The notes beneath the pieces are model-generated. The model searched no databases and had not been told where the DNA came from. It worked only from the letters and a program-made list of their open reading frames with translations. Made by a program: the position numbers and the translations under genes. A stretch of 64,000 nt of DNA from Geosiphon pyriformis (taxonomy: Eukaryota; Glomeromycota; Glomeromycetes; Archaeosporales; Geosiphonaceae). The stretch spans positions 876,499 to 940,498 of the forward strand of contig JAAOMT010000480.1 of assembly GCA_016748015.1 (NCBI GenBank). The letters are read 5' to 3'. This document shows, piece by piece, positions 38,711-49,875 of the stretch. Numbering within the stretch: position 1 is the stretch's first letter; each line of letters starts with the position of its first letter.

Positions 38711-41464
38711 CAGTGATGGTAAATGACCAGGTCATTTGCAAATGACTCGTGACCAAATGACTTGGGTCATTTTGGTTGATTATATAAATCTATGAACATG
38801 GTTATTATTTTGTGTAACTATTTGTAATACCTTTTGTTCCTCAATTATTCTTTTTTTTTCACGAAAAACCTTACAATGGGTAAAAAAGAACATTATTTTC
38901 GAGAATTTTTTTATTCGGCTGAACCTGCAACAAAAAAGAAATAAAAAGCCAGTTTGCCTTTCATGTATACGAAAGCATACCTTACTTCTTGCTCTTACAA
39001 ACCCCTGAGTGCTTTGTTTCTAAAAAGGCAAAATTATGTTCGAAAGTGTCCAAATTTTGAAGCGAAATATAATGTACAAAAGGTTTTGGAGATTCGTAGA
39101 CGATCAGAACCTGAAGATACTAAAAAAAAGTAGTAAAGATATTTTTATTAATTTAATGATTAAATAGTGCATTTTAATCATTAGCATATATTTTTTAATA
39201 TAACAATAGTAACTGATATTTCTACCTCAACTTCCAAGATTTCAAAATCATTTACTAGTGTTTCTATCTTAAAAACAAGGCTTTCTTACTAATTATATTA
39301 CATGTCCACTATCTGAAAAAGACAAGCTGTATTTTGAAAACTTTGTATTATGTATTATTGTATCAAATGGCCTTTCATTGACTTTTATGGAAAATCAAGA
39401 TACACAAGATCTTTTTAATTTTATTATGCCAACTTTGAAATTACCCAACCAACAAGCAATTGGACAAAAAAATTAATGGATGAAATTTCAAACCATGCAT
39501 CTGCAGATAAAATTAGAGTAACTGCAGCTTTTGATGGCTGGACAAACATCAAATGAGAACATCTTTTTGGCGTTAATTTTATTACTTCTCATGAAGAAGT
39601 TTTTATTTTGGAATGTGATATTAATAATAAACAATCAATAACCAAAATGTGAAATTTCTTGTGAGGTATAACGAATAATGCTGAAGAAAAAAGCATAAAA
39701 ATTAATTGCTATGTATTAAATTCTGCTGGTGAATATAAGGTAAATATTATATTTATTTATATTTAAATATAATATTAATAATACTATTAAATTTTTTAAA
39801 TGAAAATTAAGAATTGAATATCCAAATAAGTTTTTACATTTTGTATGACACATCAAATGAATTTGGTTTTTGGCAATATTTTCAAAGAGTCTGTTACATA
39901 TAAAACAATATCAAAAAATGCAATACGTATTATAAGTTACTTTATTAATTATAAAATAAGCAACTATTATATTATGGACAAATTATTTTTTTTCCACTTT
40001 AGCTAAAATATGTTTGACCAGTTTTTATTTTTATTTTTATTCTGTTTTAAAACTGAAACTGTACTTAAAATAAGTAATATTTATTATAAATAAAATATAT
40101 TTAATAGTTTTAATTAATTTTATTTTTCTATTTCTTTATAATAAAATATTAGCTACAAAATTTTTACCAGAAAGAATTGACATAATTGATACTTTTTTGA
40201 AATAAACAAATATGATAACAATTTTTATTATGAAATATTAATACAAACAAAATGCTTTTATTTGACATTGTATTAATTATACAAAAATCTGATTTTTGGG
40301 CTCAACTTTATAAACTTCAAGTTTTAACTATAACTATTATATAGAATATTAAATAAACTCCAAAAAAACAATATAAAATTATATAAAATTGTATATTGCT
40401 TTTAATAGATTATTAAAATTTTTGTAAATTAGTAAGATGAACATTTTTTGTTTTTATAAGAGCAATCTTTACCAATTTTTTCTAATATTTTAACTTTTTT
40501 TATATACGCTTTGGCCAATAAATTAGTTATTATTATGCATAATTTAAAGAAATACTAATACATATTTTATGTAAATTTTAATATATTAAAGAGAAAAATT
40601 TCATTTTAATAAAGAAACATATAATTAATTTAAAAAAAATATTATAAATTTTTGTAAGTCAATAAAAAATTTAGCACCAGAACTGTTCAATTAGCTATGC
40701 AATTATTTGGAATATGTATTAATTCAACTTCTGTTATAAAATTATGATTAAACATGGATTTTTAATATAGAAAACACTGTAACCGTTTATAAATATATAT
40801 TGTTTTTTTATTTTTTAAATTTTATGTTATTAGTTTTAATTATTTATATAAATATAAAAGAGCATTAGCAATGAATCAATTGCATAATAATATGCTAAGT
40901 AAACAAAAATTTTAAGATATTGAAAAAGCTGAACAATGACACAAACAAATATATATTGCAATTCCTATTCAATTTTATGATAACAATAAAACAATATTAC
41001 AAGAAGATTTACAGAATTATTTTCACTTAATGTAAGTAATAATAAAGAAAAAAATTCAAATAAAACTTTTGAAAAAATTTAATGAAGATATTGAAATCTT
41101 TAATGAAGAGCATTGGTTACATATTATTGAGAATTGGATAAGTATATTGAATATTGAAAACCATTTAAATAATGGTAAAATTATAAATAGTGAACCATTT
41201 AAATTTAAATTTAAATTTAAATTGAATGAACATATTATTTATTCTGCAGATAATTTATTAGCAAAATAGAATTTGTTAAGATTATTTAATAATTCATTGA
41301 AAGCTTCTATTGCTTTTATTACTTAATAATTTTTTATAATTTAATGCAATTAATTGTATTATGAATTTTCAAATGGCTTATTAAGTCATTTGGTCTTTTA
41401 AATGACCACTGAATAGTCATTAGCCATTAGTTATTTGGGTCATTTTAAGTCATTTCCATGACTG
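38711..41464 (+). mobile_element. hAT-superfamily DNA transposon, decayed but complete
   Basis: The element is 2,754 bases long. The left end opens with CAGTGATGGTAAATGAC and the right end, read inward on the minus strand, with CAGTCATGGAAATGAC. Both fit the hAT end consensus CAGnGnTGG. A perfect 8-base target duplication flanks it. Copies of AAATGAC/GTCATTT in both orientations crowd the first 70 and last 90 bases, as expected of subterminal transposase-binding sites. The inside holds a broken transposase. The element sits between the promoter of a small secreted gene and a lipase-like gene, about 170 bases upstream of that secreted gene's TATA box. Confidence 0.92.
38877..41326 (+). pseudogene. 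hAT transposase relic
   Basis: The N-terminal part at about 38,877-39,130 (GKKEHYFREFF and later FEAKYNVQKVLEIRRRS) is basic and fits the DNA-binding region. The conserved core block KIRVTAAFDGWTN is at about 39,510-39,550, followed by EHLFGVNFITSHEEVFI. The C-terminal dimerisation block is at about 41,060-41,326 (HIIYSADNLLAK, then a stop where Trp is expected, then LFNNSLKASIAF). Multiple stops and an AT-rich middle (39,740-40,900) leave no working protein. A FKFKFKFK run at about 41,200-41,222 comes from a simple AAATTT repeat. Confidence 0.8.
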
Positions 41465-41472
41465 GATTGAAA
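41465..41472 (+). repeat. Target-site duplication, right copy (GATTGAAA)
   Basis: Exact match to 38,703-38,710, directly after the right terminal inverted repeat. Confidence 0.9.
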
Positions 41473-42008
41473 TGTCTTAATATTTAAAAGATTAACGCGT
41501 ATATTATATTGCTCACATTGAGCGCCGTAATGGAATGATCATTTTACCGAGAAATTGAATACGCAAACTTATTGGTTTTTAACTGAAAAGCCATTTGGCC
41601 TGGCTGGCTAAAACTCAAAAGGTTATTTTAAACAACAACGTTCACTTGAGAGCAAGCTTTTTGGAATCTCGCTTAATATTCTTGGTAATCAAGTTTCCAT
41701 TTTAAAATTGAATTTCACATAAAAATATAAGAAATTTGATCAAATTATTTGCATATATTCAGAAATAGTGATTTTTCTGACTTAAAAGCAGCAAATAATT
41801 TTTTTTTCAAGCATGTATAAAATTTTCAAAAACATCAAGCTTTATTTTCACTAGTGAGAAATAAGAAATTTCTTTTTAAAAAAAATTTTATCTGGTCCAA
41901 AATAGCCACGTGATCAAAACATATTCAAAAAGCATTCTAGAATGAAATAAAAAATTGAGATTATTTGATAACCAATTTCTATTTTAGGTTATTCACATAA
42001 TATTTAAT

Positions 42009-42236
42009 TTATTTTGCAATAACTGTACGGCCTATGTAGCGAATGTCACGTGCGAGCGAGAGAAGCGCTGCTTTGCTGGCGTTGTAGTAACACATCTGGG
42101 GAATGAATGTCAAAAAATATAGTTAATACTATAATAAAAGAATTTCAATTGAAATAAAATGAAAATAAAAATTTTAAGAAATTCTGGCATCGTTAGCAAA
42201 AGCACCAGGAGTAGCAGTTATGCCATTTGTATCCTT
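42009..42236 (-). pseudogene. Short-chain dehydrogenase/reductase fragment
   Basis: Two short minus-strand pieces fit consecutive parts of an SDR active-site region. At 42,236-42,183 the frame reads TNGITATPGAFANDAR. At 42,095-42,009, after CCCCAG, it reads MCYYNASKAALLSLARDIR and then a stop. YNASKAA is the classic YxxxK active-site block, and an ATPxA-type segment normally precedes it. An AT-rich interval of about 90 bases with stops separates the pieces. The GC content and CpG of both pieces stand out from their surroundings. I see no nucleotide-binding TGxxxGxG region, so this is a remnant at best. Confidence 0.4.
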
Positions 42237-42589
42237 CCAAACTCATTTAATTAAATTGAATCGTTTTCTTTTTTTTTTTTTTAAATAAACATTGATTAAT
42301 TTATGTTGTCTATTTTCTATTAAAAGTTAAAAAGACGCATTTTTGACTGACTTTTGAGTTTTCAAATCAAAGCATATTTTCTTTCTGGAATTCTAATCAA
42401 AAGTAAAATTTTTTATAAGTTATTATTTAAAAAAAAAATAAAACTTTTGTTTAAATATCACAATTTTTAATAGATATATTAACAAAAATATTGTCGTAAT
42501 AAATATTTTGTATAACAAAAAAGAAAAGAAATTCAATATTTTGTTAAATTAAAAAAAATTTCAATTGAATTTTGTTACAAACAAGATTT

Positions 42590-42750
42590 TTTTTAAAAAA
42601 AGATAAAGTAATAAAAATCAAAATGAATTTAATATCTTTTTATCATTTGATCATTTGGTAAAAGATTTTAAAAAAAAATAAAGTAATAAAAATCAAAATG
42701 AATTTAATATCTTTTTACCATTTGATCATTTGGTAAAAGATTTTAAAAAA
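42590..42750. repeat. 75-bp tandem duplication
   Basis: Two copies of a 75-base unit (anchor AAAGTAATAAAAATC at 42,605 and 42,680) are nearly identical, including ATCATTTGGTAAAAGATTTT at the end of each. One T/C difference is visible (TTATC versus TTACC). The near identity implies a recent duplication. Confidence 0.8.
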
Positions 42751-43350
42751 TTTGAAAAAAAATATACATTGAATATTTTTTATTATTTGCGTTTTTTTTA
42801 ATATGGCATTTACATAAATTTTTATATAAATATTTTCGAGTAATTTTTAATTACATGTATAAATCTATAAAATAGATGTTTGATAAAAACTATTATTTTA
42901 ATCAACAACAAATTAATAATAATCAATAATTGTCATCTTTCCAATATGAACAATGTAATGTTTTTTCCATTTTTTTTTAATAATTTTATTTAAAAATTGC
43001 TACTTAAATTCCAATTGAAAATTTTTGTAATGTTAAAAATTTTTTTTTGTCAAATCTTTTTTAATATAAATAATTAAAAATTAATATTTTAACCCATTTT
43101 TAGTTAATAATAATTGTAATTAAGTGAAATTTGTTTTTGTATTCCCATACATATTGTATATTTTTGAAATAAAAGATAAGAAACATCAGACATAAGTATT
43201 GGATAGATAACTTAAAAAAGATAATTATTAAGGGTGAACAAAAACCAAAAACCAAAAATCAATATTTTCTGTTTCAAATAGCAAACATTAAAACCTAGTA
43301 AATCTATATTTTATTAAGAAATCAACAAATAAGGTCAATAAATATGCCTC

Positions 43351-44725
43351 TTATTGAGGGCACTTGTCCATTATGTATCCGAAATAGGGTCCAAAATGAT
43401 CGTCTTGATTAGGTTTTTTAAAACTTCTATGATCGAGGTATCTTCGATACGCGAAATTTGCATTACAAACCTATTTGAATAAATTTAATTAAATACAAAG
43501 ACATAATTTGGCTTTAGCAGGCGAAAATGCTTACTGGATTTGGATTCAGACTTCCGATCTGGTTGCATCGGTAGATTTTTGGATAGTTCAACTCACTTGA
43601 ATCTACTATGGTAAAAGCAGGTGAACATTGACATTGATCAGGTTGCAATGGAATCCAATATTCGGTACTCATGGGTACGTATTTTTCCTCCATATTATCA
43701 TGTCTTATACCAAAACGAGGAAATTGTGGGACGTAATCATCACCATACGTAACACGATAGTGCTCAATTTGTGAGTACGCAAACGAGACAAATTCCATAT
43801 TGCCAATGCTAGGCATACCAAATGTGACGACAATAGGTTTAACAGCATGTTTATTAGCAAATTCCAAAGCTGCAAATATTGCATAAACTTAAATCAAATA
43901 TAAAATAAGTTTCACGGAAAACATACTTTTGCAATTGAAAACTTTGATTGAAGGGCATTATGTTGAAAACTTACTTCCACCTCTTCCAAAAGCAACAAAG
44001 GAAAACAAAGACTTTCTATCAAGAAACCCCTTTTGAGATTCCAAAATTTTCATTTTACTCCAAAAATGCTTTTGTGCATTTTGCCAGATGTTGTAATACT
44101 TTTTTTCAACTAAAGTCCCAGCAACGTGTTTATACTGAATAGCAGTCCATGCAGTTGGATCTTTAAACCATGAAAAATATTTGAGTTCGGTGGCTCGAAA
44201 CTTTATTACAAATTTCTGAGAGGTGTCTCCGATAGGGTTTAAATCTTTTTCTATGTCCACTTTTAAAATATTAAATCTGTTAGTAAAGCTTGAAAAAAGA
44301 TATTATTGATAAAAGTTTTTACCATAAAGTAATCGGGCTAAAGTTTTTGACTTTCCATCCAAACAGGCTGCTTCACTAGCGTGGTATGCTGAATCTGCAA
44401 GTAAACCAAGCAAATCCTTATTCTCTATTAAAATCTTTTCTGAAGTTTCTGTTCTTCGCATTAATTGTAAATATGAAATGCTCTTGACTGACTGAGTTTG
44501 AGATAAACCCTTTAATGATTGCAGATTATTGATTTGATCTTTGATAATCAAAGTGCTTTTATTTCGTCTAATAAAATTCCCTATGATTTTATTTTTATCA
44601 TCCGCGATATTCTGTGAAAATTTCACGCCGTCCCTGCTGTTTGATTTTAATTGTATTGAAAGGTAACTCATTAAGGTAAATATAGAGCATAGGAAGAAAA
44701 TCAATAAAATCAAAAATATATTCAT
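43351..44725 (-). CDS. Class-3 lipase-like protein, nucleophile Ser replaced by Gly
   Basis: Four exons on the minus strand (44,725-44,323; 44,259-43,975; 43,869-43,535; 43,470-43,351) join in frame to give about 380 residues. The N-terminus is a long hydrophobic signal peptide or anchor (about residues 3-25). The hydrolase fold is shown by LLADSAYHASEAAC, the elbow strand SFVAFGRGG, the strand PIVVTFGMPSIGN, the Asp loop YGDDYVPQFP and the late DDHFGPYFG. The elbow reads AFGRGG instead of GHSxGG, so Gly226 replaces the nucleophile Ser. The Asp and late His positions are kept. Its C-terminal layout (STEYWI, CQC, YRC, PYFG) parallels the lipase-like gene at 34,640, so they are paralogs. The acceptor of exon 2 is the AAAAG before TGGACATAG, the only nearby one that keeps frame. 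Catalysis is unlikely; function unknown. Confidence 0.85.
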
Positions 44726-45850
44726 TTCTAAACTACTCTACAGTAATTTTTCTTTTAATTTGTTAAAAAGATTTAATATCAAGAATTAGAAATTATTTGA
44801 TCGCGTGGATTGAATCTCTTTACTAATGTGAAAATAGAATAAAATTGAAATATGTAGACTTTTAAGGTTAAGAAAAATAAATGAGAATTATCATCAACAT
44901 TCAGTTCCTTGGATGATATTTGGTTTCAAATCTTTAAAAAGAAAAGAAAACCTATCAAGATCAGGTGGCATAGATATTTTTGAAATCTCACACGAAACAG
45001 GGACCGATTAGTTCTTGATATACATGTACATCTACTCTTAGAAATTAAGATTATCCCGTTGAACCCATTTCATCAAAAAGGGGGTATTATCAAAATGTTA
45101 ATAAAATATATTAAATAATTTGAATTTAGAAAAATTTAGCATTTTTTATGATTTCATTATATTCCTTTTCTCGATACCATTTCTAAATTAGAATGGAAAA
45201 ATTTTTCTTCATGTCAAGATTCATACCTATTTATTTGATGATTATTAGTAATGAAAATATGAAATTTGAAGTGAAATTTCTTTATTAAAAATTTTTAGTG
45301 CGCTTTTGATGTTAATTTTATTATTTTATTGCTCATAATAATTATATATCCTTACCGAGTTACATATAAATACTCGAGGCCTCCCTTAAAAGCCAGTAGC
45401 AAGCCAAAAGAGATCGATTTTAAAGATTGCTTCCGCTTCAAATCATTTAATTTCATAAAATTTTTTTATGATTAGAATAGAGGGTTCTAATGAATTATTT
45501 TTATTATTATACGACTTGAAACCTTTAGAGGGTAACAGTTAATTGGATGATATTGTAAAAGTCATTAAAGAAATATTATAAAGATTAAGAATACTAAATA
45601 TTAAAATTATACATGTACATGCAATATCAAATCATGAAAAGTAATGAATAGAAGCAAGAAAGTATTAAATTTGCCTGACAAAATATTTTTGAAATCTAGG
45701 TCAATAATGACCTATAATATTTATTTTTCTAAAATATTTTCTAAATATTTAAGCTTAGCTATTAGTTTGAAGTTCTAGTTCGAAAGATGCGCAAATCTTG
45801 CTCACGAGGATAAAACACTGGGAAATGTTAGGGTAAAAGAAGATTAATTA
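44726..45850. other. Spacer, no gene seen
   Basis: This is the promoter region of the lipase-like gene and the 3' flank of the next minus-strand gene. It is AT-rich with no supported coding content. I searched the minus strand for further hydrophobic exons of the 46,268 gene and found none. Confidence 0.4.
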
Positions 45851-46268
45851 TTAAAATCCATAAACAGAAGTTTCGACAAATTTTTTATCGAGCTAAATTA
45901 AAAATTTATTCTTTTTTTTTTTGTTAAAAACTTACCCTATGTAGAAAAAATAAAATAAAGCCAACAAAAACCCATGTATTGATTACTGGCCAAATTGTAA
46001 CCCAAATATCTTGATCGAAGACGAAAATAAATTTTTCTAGGTTTTTACTAAAATTCCGGAAATAAAAATTTTTCTCATTCTCTACCTCGGTTCTTGCCAA
46101 GGAATTTCTAGCTGAGAGAGAGTTTTGAAAGATGATATCATTTGCACCTATCTGAATCGATTGATATTGGTTTAATCTTTTGCTATTTTCGGATTTTTGT
46201 TGAATTGGTTTGTTTTGTAAATCTTTAGCAAGACTTGTATCCTCAAGAAGAGACTTATTGCTGTTCAT
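45851..46268 (-). CDS. Small single-helix membrane protein, possible truncated four-helix relative
   Basis: Two exons (46,268-45,936 and 45,892-45,851) join in phase 0 to give 124 residues. The first exon holds a hydrophilic, Ser/Asn/Gln-rich region of about 85 residues and one membrane helix (IWVTIWPVINTWVFVGFILFFL). The second exon adds only LDKKFVETSVYGF. The first exon resembles exon 1 of the tandem genes at 59,635 and 62,497: a polar N-terminus, then a helix with a WxxIWxxxN-type start, then a phase-0 donor straight after the helix. The later helices are missing. It may be a truncated paralog or a genuinely short gene. The ATG lies 5' of an in-frame stop-free stretch and is the first Met. 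Confidence 0.5.
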
Positions 46269-46721
46269 TTTTTTGAATCAAAATGGTTCGTAGTGATGGA
46301 TTTTCTCTTCTGAAAATTCTCCAAATAGATATCTGCTTGGCTGGAATATTTGTTTTGGCTGTCAGTTATTATGAATTTAATTCCGCTTCAACGTTAAAAA
46401 TTATAAAACAAGCGAAAATTTCAGCTTTCTTTTCGAACTCTAACTTTTATCGTTGAATTGGAATTTTTTCGATAAAAAGTACCAAGTATTATCTCCTTTA
46501 TAAGAAATTCAAATTCCTCAAATAAGTTTTCGAATTCAATATCCCTCTATGGTAAACCAATAAAAAAATCTCTTAGCGTTACTGCCTTATATACCAAAGT
46601 TCTTTTAGGTATTTTAGTTATAAAAACAAATAATTTGTTAAGAAAGCTGATATCTAGAGAGATTTAATGTTATTGACAAATTCTGTTACGTACTTATATC
46701 CTATATTATAATATTTTTAGG

Positions 46722-46815
<94 letters not shown>

Positions 46816-49800
46816 TTTTATTGGAATAAATATAAGGATATTCATGTTGAAATTAAAATGATGATTTCAGTTAAACCATTAAAGAATTTCCTAATACTTT
46901 AAGATTTCCAGTATCAGACCTTAAATGTAAAATTAAATCTTCATTTAAAATGTATTACTCGAATTGGGCTTTTTGACGAGTGAGTACTAAAATCTTTGAG
47001 TTCATCATGAAATATAAACCTCAAACGATAGGATAATTTGTGTGTGAATTTTAAAATTAGTTTAATCACGTTTAAATTTTTTTCTGTCAAATATTTCATA
47101 GATTTACTTTTGCGTTGACACAAAGAAAACTTGATAAATATCAGAAGGATAGATATGATTTTACATTTGATTACATTAACAGCAAAGCTACTTTTAAACT
47201 AATTAAAACCAGTCTAATAGACACTTTTAAAATTTATTACTGTTATTATTCTATCACATAAAATTTTAATGTCTTTTAAATAGTTTTTAACTTATAATAA
47301 TCAAATTCAATTATTATTAAACAAAATTAATTTAATTATTCATTTATTTTTTAAAATTTTTCTTATGTTTTAAATTGAATGTTCTATTTGCTATTTTATA
47401 AATCTTTAAAAAAAGGGTTTTATTTAATTTACCTTTCTAAAAAATATTCTCTAAAAAATTATTTCTTACCAAATTTCACGAGTCTTAACTAAAAATTAAT
47501 TTTAAAAAAATTAATCGAAAAATAAAGATTCACAACTATATTTTTATCTTAGACTTTTTAAAAAATTAATAACACTAATTAAGTTTATTTTTACTGAATA
47601 CATATAAAATAGTAATTATAATAAGGTAGAGAAAGAAAAGAAATACCTCTATTTATGCTCTAAATTACTTTAACCTTTATTTCCTAAAGTAGAGGTAAAC
47701 CTATTGAACATAGCAGTATAAAAATTGCCTCTTTATAGAAAAAGGTTTTTACAAACATCAGCCATAAGTAATTCACAAAAGTAAATTCCATATGGTTGTA
47801 GGATAAAATCAATAAATAGAGATATCATCTGATGTTCTAGTGATATAGTAATACCACTAGTAATCTTGTAGATTTCTTCCCCAACTTAGGGCCTGAACTC
47901 ACTATGACTCGTATGTATGCAGAAGATAAACAACTCTGACGTAAAAAGCGCTTATATCCGATTAATTTATTCTTAAAACTGAATGATATTACGTATTTTA
48001 AATAATTTAGGTTATTTGCTCATAACAAAAAATATTATTTTATTATTTAATTTAAAATTCACCAAAAAGATCTTAGTAAAAACGAATGTTATCGCTACTT
48101 TTTTAAAAATTGTCTTAAACGATTAAATTTAACAAAAAAAATAGTGATATGTCAAAGAATCTGCTTACTGCCGAAATCTCATCTAAAATCCAAACTTCTA
48201 TGTCCACTTGTACTTTAATAAAAAAACTAATATTGAATCCTATATAATGCATAAGAAACCAATGATTAGTTAAAGTGGCCTTAAAATCTACAAGCATTGG
48301 ATCAAAGAGGATTAGCGACGTGTTCTTTGGACAAACTAATCCCTTATAAGCACTGATTCGCATGGGAAATTTCGTGTATAGTATCATAAAAGTGAGCTTT
48401 ACAACTTTGATCATATACGAGCATATAGAATCCTTTGACAAAATTCAAAATTCAAAAAACAATAAATTTAAATTTAATTAATTTATTTACATCTTTTTTC
48501 AAAAATTTATTTCTTTGAAAAATTGCAATAATTAATTAATTTTGTTTAAAGTTTTGTATAAAGTATTCAACACTGAAAAATATCTCTTTAAAATTTTCTA
48601 AATATTATAAATCAAAACATTCAAGCCACATAGGATAAAAGTATTTTAAAAGAAATAAAAATTAGCATACGAGATAAGAGCTTTTCTATTTAATAATTGA
48701 TTGTATTGGAAAGGTGGCCGGAGAAAAGTAATCTTTGAAATTAGAACTCCAGCTTTTAATCTCAATCGTCATTATAATATTAGATTACCAATGGACCATC
48801 ATTCGAAGAGAGCGATCAGATTTATTTGTTTCCCCGGTATCTATCATATAATACCGAAGATCGTGCAATTGAAAGAGAAATAATGAGGTCTTTATTAAAT
48901 TGAACCGTAACGTTTTTAAAAATAATTGAATGATCAATCGACGTCCTATCTAGGGAGCTTTGAGCGTGCACAAAATCTTTAAAATGTTAAATTATTGTTC
49001 GTCTTATGATGCCTTAGGATTTATTAACACAAAAATTAGTCAATTTCACAAGGCTTTTTATTTAAAAGACAGAAATTTGGTGTTTTATATTTATTTATTT
49101 TGTTAAGTTTTGATTTTTCTATTTAATCATCTTATCTATCTTACTTCTTATGTATCAATTTTATTTGTTATTTAGTTAATATCATATTTTTAGATTGTTT
49201 TTTACTTTCAGCAAAAAATCATTGATCTGATTATTAACCTGATCATTGACCTTTTTCATTAGCAATATAAGTAATATTAAAGAAATCATTAATTTCATCT
49301 GTCAACACCAATTTCTATTCTTTCCTCCTTCTTATAATTAATTGTTAATTTAATGTAATTTATTTGTAAAGAAAGATATTTAAATAAAAAATTTTAATAT
49401 TAAACTTTGAGATTTATCTGCCAAGTAAAAAATCATATTAATTGTGTTATTTTGAATTCAAAATTTACATATTATTTTTCTATATTTATAATTTGTAGTG
49501 TTTACATAATATCCTTTCAAATAAATCATTTCAAAACAGGTTTAATAAAACCAAAAAATATTTGTACCTGATATTTAAAATAGATAATCCAAAATTTATT
49601 TTGAAAAGATGCAAAAGCTACCAACAGTCACAATATATTTCTGTAAATAAATTAATCTAAGCTTTTGATATGCATAAAAAATATATAGTTTTAAATTTTT
49701 TTCACAATTCCAAATGTTTTCGATATTAAATTTCACAAGAATTTATTTGAAGTTCATACTTCTACACTGAAAACGCTCTCTTGTCTTTTCTTTTCTTGCT

Positions 49801-49875
49801 AGGCCAGAAAATCGTATCCTTTCAAGAAAGAAATCATTTTTTTTTTAGATTGGCTGTTAAGCAACGAATAAAAAA
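46269..49875. other. Long AT-rich spacer with TAA microsatellite
   Basis: No gene can be supported. A (TAA)n array lies at 46,722-46,813. Short frames on the minus strand at 47,123-46,941 and 48,441-48,115 and on the plus strand at 48,701-48,883 lack domains. The CpG-bearing patch around 48,700-48,960 may be a decayed gene fragment, but I cannot name it. Confidence 0.4.
46722..46813. repeat. (TAA)n microsatellite, about 30 units
   Basis: An uninterrupted TAA/ATA array of about 92 bases. Perfect arrays of this length are usually polymorphic between strains. Confidence 0.95.

Larger units (their letters stand above)
41473..43350. other. AT-rich spacer with a possible short-chain dehydrogenase relic
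   Basis: Apart from the features listed separately (SDR-like fragments at 42,009-42,236 and the 75-base duplication at about 42,590-42,750) the stretch is AT-rich, with homopolymer runs and no open frame of substance. It holds the 3' flank of the second lipase-like gene. Confidence 0.45.
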
